Shown: positions 9,696-19,368, numbered from the stretch's first letter. The stretch is DNA of 64,000 bases from G963701675 sp963701675 (GCA_963701675.1 OY969623.1:7874001-7938000); one strand, 5' to 3'. The notes: generated from the sequence alone by a model not told the origin. A program made the numbers and translations.

Positions 9696-9786
9696 TAGTG
9701 TGTATGTGTACATTATAACGTTCCCTATTGGACTTACAAACATGATTCCACTTGGAGTCGCACAAAACCGGATAGGTTTTCAACGA

Positions 9787-9903
9787 GTCCCTGGCCATCT
9801 GGCCACGTGACCAGGTACTCGATGCCGCGTCGTTAAGACCGCGAAGCATAAAGAGTTGCGACCCACAAGGTCCCTGGCCAAGTACCTGGCCAACTGGCCA
9901 CGG
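9787..9903. repeat. Two clusters of CTGGCCA repeats in intergenic DNA
   Basis: The words CCTGGCCA, CTGGCCAC and their complement recur at about 9789-9814 and again at about 9873-9901, in both orientations, so each cluster can form several alternative hairpins. Both clusters begin with TCCCTGGCCA. They lie between the two surface-protein genes. Confidence 0.6.
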
Positions 9904-9910
9904 TTTAGCG

Positions 9911-9928
9911 CGTTCGCGACAGCGAACG
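9911..9928. promoter_or_regulatory. Perfect 7 bp inverted repeat, possible operator or leader hairpin
   Basis: CGTTCGC (9911-9917) and GCGAACG (9922-9928) flank a 4 bp loop, ending 27 bp before the ATG of the downstream surface-protein gene. It could be a protein-binding site or a 5' leader hairpin; nothing else identifies a regulator. Confidence 0.35.
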
Positions 9929-9955
9929 TCGACTCCTAAATTCTTGAGGTACGTC

Positions 9956-11521
9956 ATGCGCACTCTGAAAAATAGAATCCGTTTGTCCTTGGAGACTCTC
10001 GAAGATCGCTCGGTTCCAACCTCCCTCGTCGTCGGGACCAACATCAACACCGGCAACGTCGTGGCCGACCAATCCGAAACCACCATCGCCATGAACCCAA
10101 CAAACCCGGACAACCTATTCACGATGTCGCAGGGGAACTTCCGTCGCTATAGCATGGATGGCGGTTTAACGTGGACGCCCAGCGGGACGATGCCGACGAC
10201 GGTTTGCTGCGACGCCAAGGCGGCGTTTGATACGTTCGGCAACCTGTTCGTCACCTACCTCAACGGCAACATCATCGTCACGCTGACTCATAGCGTTGAC
10301 GGCGGGGCAAGTTTCACGTCATTGGGAACATTCTCCACCAACGGCGCCGACTATCCCGGCGTCGCTACGGGTTCCGGCGGGTCGTTCGCACCCGGCAGCT
10401 TGTGGCTCTTCTATTACTTGAATGGCAGCATGTACGCCCAGGGTGCACCGATCTTCGGCCTGGGCAGCATCGGCTCCTTCAGCGCTCAGCAGATCACGGC
10501 GCAGGGATCGTACGGGCGCGGCTCGGTCGGCCTGAACGGCCAGTTCTCGGTCGCCTATCAGACAGGGAGCTCCAACGGTCCATCGACGATTCGCGTAAGC
10601 ACTGACTTCGACGGGTTAGGGCCCACGGGGTTTACCAACTACGACGCGACCGTCTCGAACGTCGGAACATTTTCGCCGATTCCGGCGATGGATAATCGCA
10701 CCATTACGGCGTCTCCGACCGTTGCGTACGATCAAAGTAGCGGCCGGCTCTACATGGCTTGGACGGACCGGGCGAACACCAGCACGGCGGACACCGACGT
10801 CATGACGATGTTTTCTGTCAACGGCGGCGCCAACTGGAGTGCGGAGTTCCGCGTGAACAATGACTCTACGACCAATAGCCAGTTCAACAACTCGATCGCG
10901 GTCGATCAGACGACGCACTTCATTGCGATTACCTGGCTGGACGCGCGCAACGCCGGACCCGCAAACGATGCGGCTCAGACTTACGGCACCGTGAGCACAA
11001 AGAACGGCCGCCGCTGGTTGCCGAATGTGCAAATCGCTACGGGTCTGTCGAATGCAAACGCGGCGAGCTCGTTTGAGTTCGGCGACTACGACACGATGGA
11101 CTATCACGCGGGCCGGTTCTATCGCGCGTGGGCTGACAATGCGTCACCGTCCACACTCACACCGACGAACGCCGACGCACCCGGGGATCAGGATCTGACG
11201 GTAGCGCGCGTGGATGTGGTCTTCACGCCATCGCCGTTGGGGGGCGACGAACGAACGAGGGTGGCGGTATTGGGCATGCAGAGCCACACTTCAAAGTACG
11301 CAGAATTCGCTGTTCTTTCCCAGAGGCCCACTGCACTGAAGTCACGAATTCCCATAGAAGTGGATCAAAATAATACCGTATTACCGCCGATGTCAATGTA
11401 TCCGAGGGCCATCAAGACAGACCATTTGAAGATGCCGAAATACGACGACGAGCCACACCATCTCTGCATTAGGTTGAGTAACGACTTAGAGCCTGGAACG
11501 CTAAGCGTTCTCTTGGCCTAA
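9956..11521 (+). CDS. Secreted/surface BNR-repeat (sialidase-fold-like) protein with LEPR-like N-terminus
   Basis: The ATG at 9956 is preferred over an in-frame TTG at 9944 because TGAGG sits at a suitable distance upstream. The 521-residue protein opens with a basic segment and the motif LSLETLEDRSVPTS, shared in form with four other proteins in the window. It then has repeats typical of BNR/Asp-box propellers: NPTNPDNLFTMSQGN, SMDGGLTWTPSG, SVDGGASFTS, SVNGGANWSAEF, then a WLDARN block. Proteins of this type are usually annotated as 'sialidase family' or 'exo-alpha-sialidase'. I do not see a convincing catalytic Arg triad, so enzymatic activity is doubtful. The last 90 residues have no recognisable domain. 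It lies downstream of the ECF-kinase-SBBP set and may belong to the same surface programme. Confidence 0.78.
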   Translation: MRTLKNRIRLSLETLEDRSVPTSLVVGTNINTGNVVADQSETTIAMNPTNPDNLFTMSQGNFRRYSMDGGLTWTPSGTMPTTVCCDAKAAFDTFGNLFVTYLNGNIIVTLTHSVDGGASFTSLGTFSTNGADYPGVATGSGGSFAPGSLWLFYYLNGSMYAQGAPIFGLGSIGSFSAQQITAQGSYGRGSVGLNGQFSVAYQTGSSNGPSTIRVSTDFDGLGPTGFTNYDATVSNVGTFSPIPAMDNRTITASPTVAYDQSSGRLYMAWTDRANTSTADTDVMTMFSVNGGANWSAEFRVNNDSTTNSQFNNSIAVDQTTHFIAITWLDARNAGPANDAAQTYGTVSTKNGRRWLPNVQIATGLSNANAASSFEFGDYDTMDYHAGRFYRAWADNASPSTLTPTNADAPGDQDLTVARVDVVFTPSPLGGDERTRVAVLGMQSHTSKYAEFAVLSQRPTALKSRIPIEVDQNNTVLPPMSMYPRAIKTDHLKMPKYDDEPHHLCIRLSNDLEPGTLSVLLA

Positions 11522-11569
11522 TCTCAAACCGTAACCGCGGACGTCATCCGCTGCGCCTCGCAATTGTCG

Positions 11570-12028
11570 TCATTCGTTTGCATTCTCTTCGCTTACTGCA
11601 TGGTTCCGAAGTCGCAAGTGATTTCCGTAAATGCGAGTAATCGCGGTTACCATGATACCTGTCGACCACCCGAACATTAGGATTCCGACAGCTGCTTCAA
11701 TAGGTCCAAGAAGTCGCGATGATGGCGGTAAGACGATATCCCCATAGCCGACAGTCGTGTAGCTGGTAAGGGAGAAGTAGACGGCGGTCTCGATATCGGG
11801 CAGCATCCCGGCGACGACGTAAAATGCGCCCCAAACGGCCGCTTCAAGGAGGTGCAGGAAGAGCAAGACGCTGACCACGCGAACCATCTGGATTTCTGAA
11901 GACAGCGCTCTACGCTTTGCTCTGGTCCGCTGCCATGCCCGGGACAGTTGGGCGATGGCTTCGAGAGTTCCAAGAGCGTGAATGATCACCGTGAATGCGG
12001 TCAAGCCAAAAGAAAATAAGAGCTGCAT
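11570..12028 (-). CDS. Small potassium channel-like membrane protein (ion channel family)
   Basis: This 152-residue membrane protein has hydrophobic helices at about 1-20, 49-73 and 104-130. The canonical K+ selectivity filter TVGYGD lies at residues 92-97, preceded by a pore helix (YFSLTSYT). This matches the two-transmembrane pore module of the Ion_trans_2 family with one extra N-terminal helix. No RCK/TrkA-N nucleotide-binding domain is attached, so gating is not obvious. Start: the ATG at 12028 with AAGGAAG just upstream. It is divergent from the Ser/Thr kinase at 12147, sharing a 118 bp upstream region. Potassium conduction is inferred from the filter. Confidence 0.88.
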   Translation of the reverse strand: MQLLFSFGLTAFTVIIHALGTLEAIAQLSRAWQRTRAKRRALSSEIQMVRVVSVLLFLHLLEAAVWGAFYVVAGMLPDIETAVYFSLTSYTTVGYGDIVLPPSSRLLGPIEAAVGILMFGWSTGIMVTAITRIYGNHLRLRNHAVSEENANE

Positions 12029-12146
12029 GGTCTTCCTTCCATTTCTCCCTACGGCGCTCCCACCAATCTGACCTAGTTTTTTGGCATGTCATCATTATCC
12101 TGGAAGATTCTCTTTGCCGGGTGATCGCCCCGAACGGAGAAACACG

Positions 12147-13235
12147 ATGAGCTATCCTCCGGGAATCTCGACTCAACCGTACGACAAGCCTACTGGCGCT
12201 ACGAACCCGTTAACGGCTCGATATCGATCGCTCACGAATGCCCAGGACCTAAACTGGATCACCCGCCATACCAAGATACGACTCCTAGGCTCAGGCGGAC
12301 AAGGAGTCGTGTTCCTCAGTCGACGTCATGGCGCAGACGAGTTCACGCTCCCCATTGCGTTGAAAATCTTCTCTCCGGAACACTACAGCGACAAATCCGA
12401 CTACGGATCTGACATGCGTCGCATCGCCGACGTTGCGGCGCGTGTCGCACTCATCCAACACGATAATGTCATCGACGTTCACAACTTCATTGAGGAAGAC
12501 GGAATCCGCCTCATGGAAATGGAATGGGTAGACGGCTTTGATTTGGGAACGCTCCTGACTCAAGGAATGTTCAACAAAGCCCGCGCACGGGCCAGTTTCG
12601 AACAATGGCAATACATCACCGACGTCGTTGTAACCAGCGGTGCAGACCAACCACGGCTCATGCCTGGAGTTGCGATTCAGGTCCTCCGCGATTGCTTGGC
12701 CGGACTCGGAGCGCTACACCGGTCAGGAATTGTGCATGGGGACTTAAAGCCGACTAACATCATGCTCAAGCGCACTGGCAACGTCAAAGTAGTCGACATT
12801 GGTTCGGCCATCGATCTACGCACGAGCGCCGGCCGGCGCTTTTGGTCGCCGGTGTACGCTGCTCCCGAGGTACTGGCTGGGTCGACCAACTCGCCGCAAT
12901 CGGACCTGGCGAGCCTCGGATACGTGCTGATCGAAATGCTGGTTGGGCGATCACCATTCGCGGGACTAACGACATACGACGAGCTCAAGGACACCAAGCA
13001 ACATTTGGAAGAGAACCTGCCCGAGTTGTTACCCGCGGAAGTTCGGGAAAGCGAGCTACTCCTTCATCTGAGTCAGCGCATGATTGCGCCGGATCCAGCT
13101 AAACGGTTTCCCAGCGCTGAGGCGGCGGACCTGGAGCGCAAGGGAGCCGCTGCATTTCACCGCCAGCTCGTGAAGGGAGATCTATCCAGCGAGTATGAAA
13201 ACGATATCCGAGTTTGGTTGGAACATCTTGAGTGA
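12147..13235 (+). CDS. Soluble Ser/Thr protein kinase with atypical catalytic motifs
   Basis: The ATG at 12147 has CGGAGA upstream and is preferred to an upstream TTG, giving 362 residues. Kinase landmarks are a glycine loop LGSGGQGVVFLSRR (about 46-59), the lysine of ALKIF, the catalytic loop HGDLKPTN (about residue 197), DIG in place of DFG (about 217), and YAAPE. The catalytic Asp, Lys and Asn and the metal-binding Asp are present. The Arg of HRD is replaced by Gly (a 'non-RD' kinase) and the Phe of DFG by Ile. It is therefore probably active but not regulated by activation-loop phosphorylation in the usual way. No membrane helix or extra domain is visible. It is divergent from the K+ channel gene; a functional link is only suggested by position. 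Confidence 0.85.
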   Translation: MSYPPGISTQPYDKPTGATNPLTARYRSLTNAQDLNWITRHTKIRLLGSGGQGVVFLSRRHGADEFTLPIALKIFSPEHYSDKSDYGSDMRRIADVAARVALIQHDNVIDVHNFIEEDGIRLMEMEWVDGFDLGTLLTQGMFNKARARASFEQWQYITDVVVTSGADQPRLMPGVAIQVLRDCLAGLGALHRSGIVHGDLKPTNIMLKRTGNVKVVDIGSAIDLRTSAGRRFWSPVYAAPEVLAGSTNSPQSDLASLGYVLIEMLVGRSPFAGLTTYDELKDTKQHLEENLPELLPAEVRESELLLHLSQRMIAPDPAKRFPSAEAADLERKGAAAFHRQLVKGDLSSEYENDIRVWLEHLE

Positions 13236-13559
13236 TGGCCCGTAACGCCTGTCTAGCATAATTCCCGAAGTGGTAAGGTGACGTTACCAACTTTACTCCA
13301 GTGCGCGTCGGTCCGACATCCGTACGCAGGTTGCAAGGCCACCCAACCGTGCGGAAGCGGAGCGCTGATGTGCCTATCCGCACATCGTTCTGGCGCGATA
13401 GTTTTACGCCGCCCGAGTTCCGCGACGCCGCGGTTGATAACCGTTCGCCCTTGTACATGGACATGTCTTGGAATAGCGTCGAAGCTAGTAGTTCTCGGAA
13501 TGGATGCGTAGATTAATGCCGTCGCGTGATGTTCCACAATTTGATAAGGGAGGTCAGTA
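13236..13559. other. 324 bp intergenic region without recognisable features
   Basis: Open frames here (for instance one of 71 codons at 13301-13516) have no recognisable protein character. A small imperfect hairpin (GGTAA/TTACC at about 13271-13287) follows the kinase gene and could be a weak transcript end. GGGAGG just before 13560 is the ribosome-binding site of the next gene. Confidence 0.4.
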
Positions 13560-14215
13560 ATGAACCGATTAGCTCTGGGATTCGGCCTGCTCTGCTTGCT
13601 CTGCGCTCCACTGCGGGCGCAAGAACGGCCGCAACGAGCCCAAGGGGCTGGGATGATGTCGGCGTTGGCGCTGATGGATGAACCATCTGTCCAACAAGAA
13701 CTCAAGATGTCGCAAGATCAAATCACCAAGGCTACGGAAGCGCGCAAGAAACAAGAGGAAGCGAGTCGCGGCTTACGCGACCTAAGTCGGGAGGAGCAGC
13801 GCGCAAGAGGCAGGAGTTGGACAAGGAAAGCGACAAGCTGGTCGCGGATATCCTCAAGCCCGATCAGGCCAAACGCCTCCAACAAATTCGCTTGCAACAG
13901 CGCCGTTCGCGGGCCTTCGCGGATGAAGCGGTTGCTAAGGAGTTGAACTTGACCGACGATCAGAAAAAGAAGCTACGGGAGATCCAAGAAGATAGTGGGC
14001 GTCAACTGCGCGACTTATTTGGAGGCGGCGGTGGAGGCGGTCAAAACGCCGAGATGCGCCAGAAGATGGAAGAACTGGCGAAGGAAACGGAAACGAAGTC
14101 CGTGGCGGTATTGACGCCGGAACAAAAGACCAAATGGACCGAGATGCAGGGCGCCCCGTTCAAAGGGGAATTTCGCCCGCGCCAGAATCGCCGTCCAGGA
14201 AGTGACGGCGGGTAA
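13560..14215 (+). pseudogene. Small exported helical protein of unknown function, interrupted by a frameshift
   Basis: Two overlapping frames together make one protein of about 218 residues. The first part starts at the ATG at 13560 (GGGAGG upstream) with a signal peptide (LALGFGLLCLLCAPLRAQ) and runs in frame to about 13802. Beyond that, the sensible protein (KRQELDKESDKLVADIL) continues in another frame from about 13805 to the stop at 14215. Restoring one base in the CGCGC tract at 13799-13805 joins them. The protein is Gln/Lys/Glu-rich and helical, with a repeated 'L..L..DQ..K' pattern (LKMSQDQITK, LNLTDDQKKKL, LTPEQKTKW) and a seven-Gly run near the end. This recalls Spy/CpxP-like periplasmic helical proteins, but the family is not certain. 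The indel may be real or an assembly error. Confidence 0.65.
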
Positions 14216-14305
14216 ACAACCGTGCCGGGCTAACCGGCGATATTGAGACGAAATCGAATCGATGAATATGTGGCTGCCATTCCATCTATCATTCCGAGGT
14301 GCGCA

Positions 14306-17056
14306 ATGCGGGTAGGCACGCTTCTCACAATGGTGTTGTGTACTTCAACACTTGGCGCGGACCAAGTTCCGCAAAAAGTCGCGACGGTAGAGGGAGTCAC
14401 GGAATACCGCTTGGAAAATGGGGCGCGCGTCTTGCTTTTTCCCGAAGAATCCCGGCCCACGATTACCGTGAACATGACGGTACTTGTGGGATCGCGTCAT
14501 GAAGGCTACGGCGAAAGCGGAATGGCGCATTTGCTCGAACATATGGTCTTCAAGGGCACGCCTACGTTCCGCGATGTTCCCAAAGCACTTCGTGACCATG
14601 GCGCCAATTACAACGGCACCACCAACGACGATCGCACCAACTACTACGAAACCCTGCCCGCCTCCGACGAGAACCTGGAATTCGCCATCAAGCTAGAAGC
14701 CGATCGGCTCGTTAGCAGCCACGTCAAGCGCGAAGACCTGGTATCGGAGATGACCGTTGTTCGAAACGAGTTCGAAAGCGGCGAGAACAGTCCCCAGAGA
14801 GTGCTGATGCAGCGGATCTACGCCACGGCGTACGAATGGCATAACTACGGCAAGTCAACGATTGGCAACCGGTCGGACATCGAACGCGTGCCCATTGAAA
14901 ACCTGCAAGCGTTCTACAGAAAGTACTATCAACCCGACAATGTGGTCTTGATCATTGCTGGCAAGTTTGACGAAACCAAGGCGCTGGCACTGGTGCAAAA
15001 ATACCTCGGGGCGATTCCGAAACCCACGCGCAAGCTCGACAACACTTACACTGAGGAACCGCCGCAGGACGGCGAGCGCACGGTGATCTTGCGGCGCGTT
15101 GGAACCGTCGGCTCCGTCGGAGTCTCCTACCACATGCCTTCGGCCGCCCATGCGGACTGGGCCCCGCTCAGCGTGCTGGCCGGCATTTTATCTCAACAAC
15201 CGAATGGCCGTCTGTATCAGGCGTTGGTGGAATCCAAGAAAGCGACGAGTGTTAACTCTTCCGCTGGGAATAACCACGACCCTGCATTGTTCGATTGCTC
15301 CGCGCAGACGGAACCGAGCAAGCTAGACGACGTCCGCGATACATTGCTCAACACTTTGGAGAACCTCGCATCGGTGCCATTCACCGCGGACGAAATCGAA
15401 CGGGCGAAGGTTCGCAGTCGACGTGCCCAAGAACGCCTCGCATCTAACAGTTCGGCGATGGCTCAGGCGTTGAGCTCGGCCTCGGCCCGGGGCGATTGGC
15501 GGCTGTTGTTCTTGCAACGAGACCGTTTGGCAGCCGTGCCCGCCGAAGACGTGAATCGCGTCGCCCGTCACTATTTCCAGAAACACAACCGTACGGTGGG
15601 AATGTACATTCCGGTTGAACAACCACAACGTTTGGCGATCAGCGCCGCACCCACCGTACAGTCACTTGTCAAGGATTACAAGGGAGGCAATACCGAGGTC
15701 GCGGGCGAAGCCTTTGACCCTTCGCCGGAAAACCTCGACGCTCGCACGAAGATCGTCGAAGTCGACGGCATGAAGGCCGGTCTGTTGGCCAAGAAAAACC
15801 GCGGCGAAACCGTGTCGTTGGTGCTGACGCTACATTATGGCAATGAGGAATCCCTCAATGGCCTCACCACCGCGGCCGGCATGTTGCCCTCGCTGATGAT
15901 GGCCGGCACCAAAAAAAATGACCGCCAAGCTCTGCGCGAAAAAATGGACTCCCTCGGCGTCCGTATATCATCGGGCGGTGGAGGTGGCGGGGGTCGCGGC
16001 GGCCGAGGTGGTGGTGGCGGAGGCGGCGGCACACTTGGACAGGTGACTTTCTCAGTCGAAGCGAAACGCTCTACACTTCCCCAGGCCATTGAATTACTGG
16101 GTGAAATCCTTCGTGAGCCGGCGTTCCCATCGGCCGAGTTCGATACCATGAAACGGCGAGCGCGAACCGGGTCACAGGGAATGCGGACCGAGCCGGCGGC
16201 ACTAGCTTCCAATCGACTGAGTCGCGCGCTCTCACCCTATTCACCGAGCGACATACGTTATGTCCCGACCTCCGAAGAAAGCGAAAGACGCCTGGATGCC
16301 GTCACGCTTGAACAGATCGTATCCTTGTACGAAAAGCAACTTGGGGCTTCGTCCGTGGAGTTGGGCGTCGTTGGAGATTTCGATCCCGAACCAACGATCA
16401 AACAAGTCCGCACGATGCTCAAAGGGTGGAAGTCCAACATGCCGGTGAAACGCGTCGAGCGACGCGCGCCATCCGACGTGGCCGGGTTCAAAGAGGACGT
16501 TCAAACTCCGGACAAGGCCAACGCGGTATTTCTTGCCGGTCTCGCGTTTCCGCTTATGGAAACGGACCCAGATTACGCCGCTTTACGGCTTGGCAATTTT
16601 CTGTTCGGCGGTGGCAGTCTGTCGTCGCGGTTGGGCAACCGAGTGCGGCAGAAAGAAGGGTTGTCCTACGGTGTGTCATCGTCGTTTACGGCATCGTCTC
16701 GCGATCCAGTAGCGACCTTTACCGTTAGCGCCATTACAAACCCCGAGAACATTGAGCGAGTCGAGAAAGCGGTCGTCGAAGAACTGAACGAATTCCTGCT
16801 CAACGGCCCGTCGGCCGATGAACTTCAGGACGCAAAGAAAGCCTATCTGGAGTCACAAAAGGTTGGCCGCACCTCCGACGCCGGGTTGGCGGGTCAAATC
16901 GCCTCGAATCTACAACTCGGTCGATCGTTCCTGCGTACGCGCGAACAGGAACAGCGAATTGCCGCGCTTACGCCGGAAGACGTGACGTCGGCATTTCGCA
17001 AGTACATAGATCCCAAGAAGCTCGTCGTGATCCGTGCGGGTGACTTTAAGAAATAG
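14306..17056 (+). CDS. M16-family zinc metallopeptidase (insulinase/PqqL-like), exported
   Basis: The ATG at 14306 follows GAGG at a suitable spacing and gives a 916-residue protein with a signal-peptide-like start (VGTLLTMVLCTSTLG); an upstream TTG is less likely. The first M16 domain has the inverted zinc motif HLLEH (H75, E78, H79) and the distal ligand Glu about 76 residues on, in RNEFESGEN. The second half is the typical non-catalytic M16_C/second peptidase-like unit (LFGGGSLSSRLGNRVRQKEG). Both clamshell halves are on one chain. Such enzymes degrade peptides in the periplasm or at the surface. An unusual run of some 18 glycines broken by Arg (about residues 557-576) lies in the linker into the second half. 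No partner gene is adjacent. Confidence 0.93.
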   Translation: MRVGTLLTMVLCTSTLGADQVPQKVATVEGVTEYRLENGARVLLFPEESRPTITVNMTVLVGSRHEGYGESGMAHLLEHMVFKGTPTFRDVPKALRDHGANYNGTTNDDRTNYYETLPASDENLEFAIKLEADRLVSSHVKREDLVSEMTVVRNEFESGENSPQRVLMQRIYATAYEWHNYGKSTIGNRSDIERVPIENLQAFYRKYYQPDNVVLIIAGKFDETKALALVQKYLGAIPKPTRKLDNTYTEEPPQDGERTVILRRVGTVGSVGVSYHMPSAAHADWAPLSVLAGILSQQPNGRLYQALVESKKATSVNSSAGNNHDPALFDCSAQTEPSKLDDVRDTLLNTLENLASVPFTADEIERAKVRSRRAQERLASNSSAMAQALSSASARGDWRLLFLQRDRLAAVPAEDVNRVARHYFQKHNRTVGMYIPVEQPQRLAISAAPTVQSLVKDYKGGNTEVAGEAFDPSPENLDARTKIVEVDGMKAGLLAKKNRGETVSLVLTLHYGNEESLNGLTTAAGMLPSLMMAGTKKNDRQALREKMDSLGVRISSGGGGGGGRGGRGGGGGGGGTLGQVTFSVEAKRSTLPQAIELLGEILREPAFPSAEFDTMKRRARTGSQGMRTEPAALASNRLSRALSPYSPSDIRYVPTSEESERRLDAVTLEQIVSLYEKQLGASSVELGVVGDFDPEPTIKQVRTMLKGWKSNMPVKRVERRAPSDVAGFKEDVQTPDKANAVFLAGLAFPLMETDPDYAALRLGNFLFGGGSLSSRLGNRVRQKEGLSYGVSSSFTASSRDPVATFTVSAITNPENIERVEKAVVEELNEFLLNGPSADELQDAKKAYLESQKVGRTSDAGLAGQIASNLQLGRSFLRTREQEQRIAALTPEDVTSAFRKYIDPKKLVVIRAGDFKK

Positions 17057-17329
17057 CGTCAGATTGTGCAGAATAAGGGGAATACCGATTTGAACGCGCT
17101 ATTCGCCCTTCCTAATCGGCCGTCTATTTACAAGAAATCGATTTGCACGAGAGCATGAGTCACACGGTCTGCGATATTCGCTGAACCTATCTTGATCGCC
17201 GCGCCAAAGCAGACAAACAATAGATAGCGCGGCGCTTACCTAGCTTCTGGCAAGCCGTTCTCCGGGCGCCCCAGTCGATTCGTACCTGTCAGCGAAAGTT
17301 GCGCGCTTTCGATCTGAGCGAGCAAATCC

Positions 17330-19363
17330 ATGTGCGGAATCGCGGGAATAGTCGACCTGGCGGGCCGTCGGCCCGTGCCGGTCGAGAAGATCAATGCTAT
17401 GGCCACGGCCCTCGTGCATCGCGGCCCCGACGAGGAAGGCTTTCTTCTCCTCCCGGGGCTGGCAATGGCCAACCGCAGGCTGAGTATTGTCGGCCTGACG
17501 GACGGTCGCCAGCCCATCCACAATGAGGACGGTTCGGTAGCCGTCGTCTTCAACGGCGAGCTATTCGATTATCCGGAGAAACGAAAAGAACTCGAAGCAG
17601 GCGGGCACGTCTTTCGGACCCACAGCGACACCGAATTGCTTCCTCATCTCTGGGAGGACCTGAATGAAGCCATGCTCGCCCGCCTTTGCGGCCAATTCGC
17701 GTTTGCACTCATCGATCAACGGCAGCAGCGCTTGATTCTGGCGCACGACCATTTTGGTATTTGCCCTCTTTACTGGACGCAACAGGGTGATTGGCTCTTG
17801 TTCGCTTCCGAGATCAAGGCCCTGATGGCCTCGGGGATGGTCGCGATACGCCCGAACCCGCGTGGGCTTAACCATGTCTTCACTTTTTTCGCGGTGCCCG
17901 GCCCTGTCACTTGTTTTGAAGGTATCCATTTACTGCAAGCGGGGCATTATCTTGATATCCACCTCAAGCCCTCCAATAGATCGTCCGCCGGCCGAGGTCG
18001 CGTGCTCGAACGTGTCTACTGGGAGATCGATTTTCCTGATGCTGGAGACGAAGACCGTTGCAAGTCGCGGCAAGAGATGGTTGATGGGTTTGAGGATGTC
18101 CTGAAGCGGGCAGTGCAACGCCGGCTTCGCGCGGATGTACCTGTCGTGTCGTACCTGTCCGGCGGCGTGGATTCGAGCCTGGTCGTGGCGTTGGCAAATA
18201 ATCAGCGGGACACCCCCATCCCCACGTTTTCGATCCGGGTCAAAGCGACGCATTTGGACGAAAGTAAAGAGGCTGCCTCGGTCGCTCGTTATGTCGGCAG
18301 CCCGATTCATTCGGTCGATTACGGGGCCAGGGAGATCCTCGCCAATTATCCTCGCTTGATTCGTGCCGCCGAAGCGCCGGTACTGGATACGTCGTGCGCC
18401 GCGCTGATGCTTTTGGCGCAAGAGGTACATCGGCAGGGTTTCAAGGCGGCCTTGACCGGTGAAGGCGCCGACGAATGGCTAGCCGGCTATTCCTGGTACA
18501 AACTCCATCGAGCGCTCAGTTTCCTTGACGTCGTTCCCGGACTCGAGTTTAGTCAAGCGGCTCGACGCGCGTATATGCGCTTGATCGGGGTGCCCCGGTT
18601 TCCAAACTCCGTAATCCGACAACTCCATGAACTAGTGGGAGGACATAATCCCTGGCTCGATGTCTATGGCCTGGTATCCTCGTCAAAGCTCATCTTCTTC
18701 AGCCAGGCCTTGCGCGAGAGCGTCTTAGCCGAATCGCCCTACGCGGATTTGGACTTGAACCGCGAACGCTTGCGCTGTTGGCATCCGCTAAACCGGGCTC
18801 TATACCTTGGCGGGCGCATTCATCTGCCGGGATTGTTGCTGCATGCCAAAGGCGATCGCGTGAGCATGCGGTCATCGGTGGAGACGCGTTATCCGTTTCT
18901 CGACTTGGAAGTATTTCAGTATCTGGCCCGAATTCATCCGCGTTGGAAGCTGCGAGGCTTCAAAGATAAATGGTTGCTCCGCAAGTTGGCCGAGCGCTGG
19001 TTACCGCGACAAATCGCTTGGCGGCCCAAGCTAATGTTCCGGGCCCCCCTTGACAGCTTCTTCATCGACCCACTGCCCGCGTGGGTGGGACAGCTGCTTA
19101 GCCCGGAGTCGCTGGCGCGAACGGGATATTTCGACGTTCCGGCTGTGAGGCATTGGGTTACCGGCTGCAGGAACCTGCGGAAGGGTGGCAAGGCGCGGCT
19201 CGCCATCGAGATGGGCCTCGTGGGAGTGCTTTCGACGCAGCTCTGGCACCACACGTTCATCGACGGCAATCTCGCTGAATTGCCAACTTGGGCTGGACTC
19301 ACGCCGTGGCCAGTGGCAACGACGCCCAATCCGGCTGCGTTTGTCGGAGTCGGACGGGGCTAA
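17330..19363 (+). CDS. asnB: Asparagine synthase (glutamine-hydrolysing)-type amidotransferase
   Basis: The 677-residue protein begins MCGIAGI, placing the nucleophile Cys directly after the initiator Met as in class II (Ntn) glutaminases. Further glutaminase blocks are HRGPDEEG, RLSIVGL and VFNGELFDY. The synthetase domain has the PP-loop SYLSGGVDSS at about residue 274, then LTGEGADEWLAGY. The family transfers ammonia from Gln to an adenylated carboxylate: aspartate in metabolism, but cell-surface polymers or peptides in some specialised paralogues. Five bases after its stop a devC-like permease gene starts, followed by devA and devB homologues, so it appears to head an export operon. This hints at a role in modifying an exported product rather than plain asparagine supply, which is inference. 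The C-terminal 30 residues after the synthetase domain are low in recognisable features. Confidence 0.9.
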   Translation: MCGIAGIVDLAGRRPVPVEKINAMATALVHRGPDEEGFLLLPGLAMANRRLSIVGLTDGRQPIHNEDGSVAVVFNGELFDYPEKRKELEAGGHVFRTHSDTELLPHLWEDLNEAMLARLCGQFAFALIDQRQQRLILAHDHFGICPLYWTQQGDWLLFASEIKALMASGMVAIRPNPRGLNHVFTFFAVPGPVTCFEGIHLLQAGHYLDIHLKPSNRSSAGRGRVLERVYWEIDFPDAGDEDRCKSRQEMVDGFEDVLKRAVQRRLRADVPVVSYLSGGVDSSLVVALANNQRDTPIPTFSIRVKATHLDESKEAASVARYVGSPIHSVDYGAREILANYPRLIRAAEAPVLDTSCAALMLLAQEVHRQGFKAALTGEGADEWLAGYSWYKLHRALSFLDVVPGLEFSQAARRAYMRLIGVPRFPNSVIRQLHELVGGHNPWLDVYGLVSSSKLIFFSQALRESVLAESPYADLDLNRERLRCWHPLNRALYLGGRIHLPGLLLHAKGDRVSMRSSVETRYPFLDLEVFQYLARIHPRWKLRGFKDKWLLRKLAERWLPRQIAWRPKLMFRAPLDSFFIDPLPAWVGQLLSPESLARTGYFDVPAVRHWVTGCRNLRKGGKARLAIEMGLVGVLSTQLWHHTFIDGNLAELPTWAGLTPWPVATTPNPAAFVGVGRG

Positions 19364-19368
19364 CAACG

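Noticed and set aside
13301..13516. 71-codon plus-strand frame in the gap before the frameshifted exported protein
   Set aside because: No ribosome-binding site, no recognisable motifs, atypical composition.
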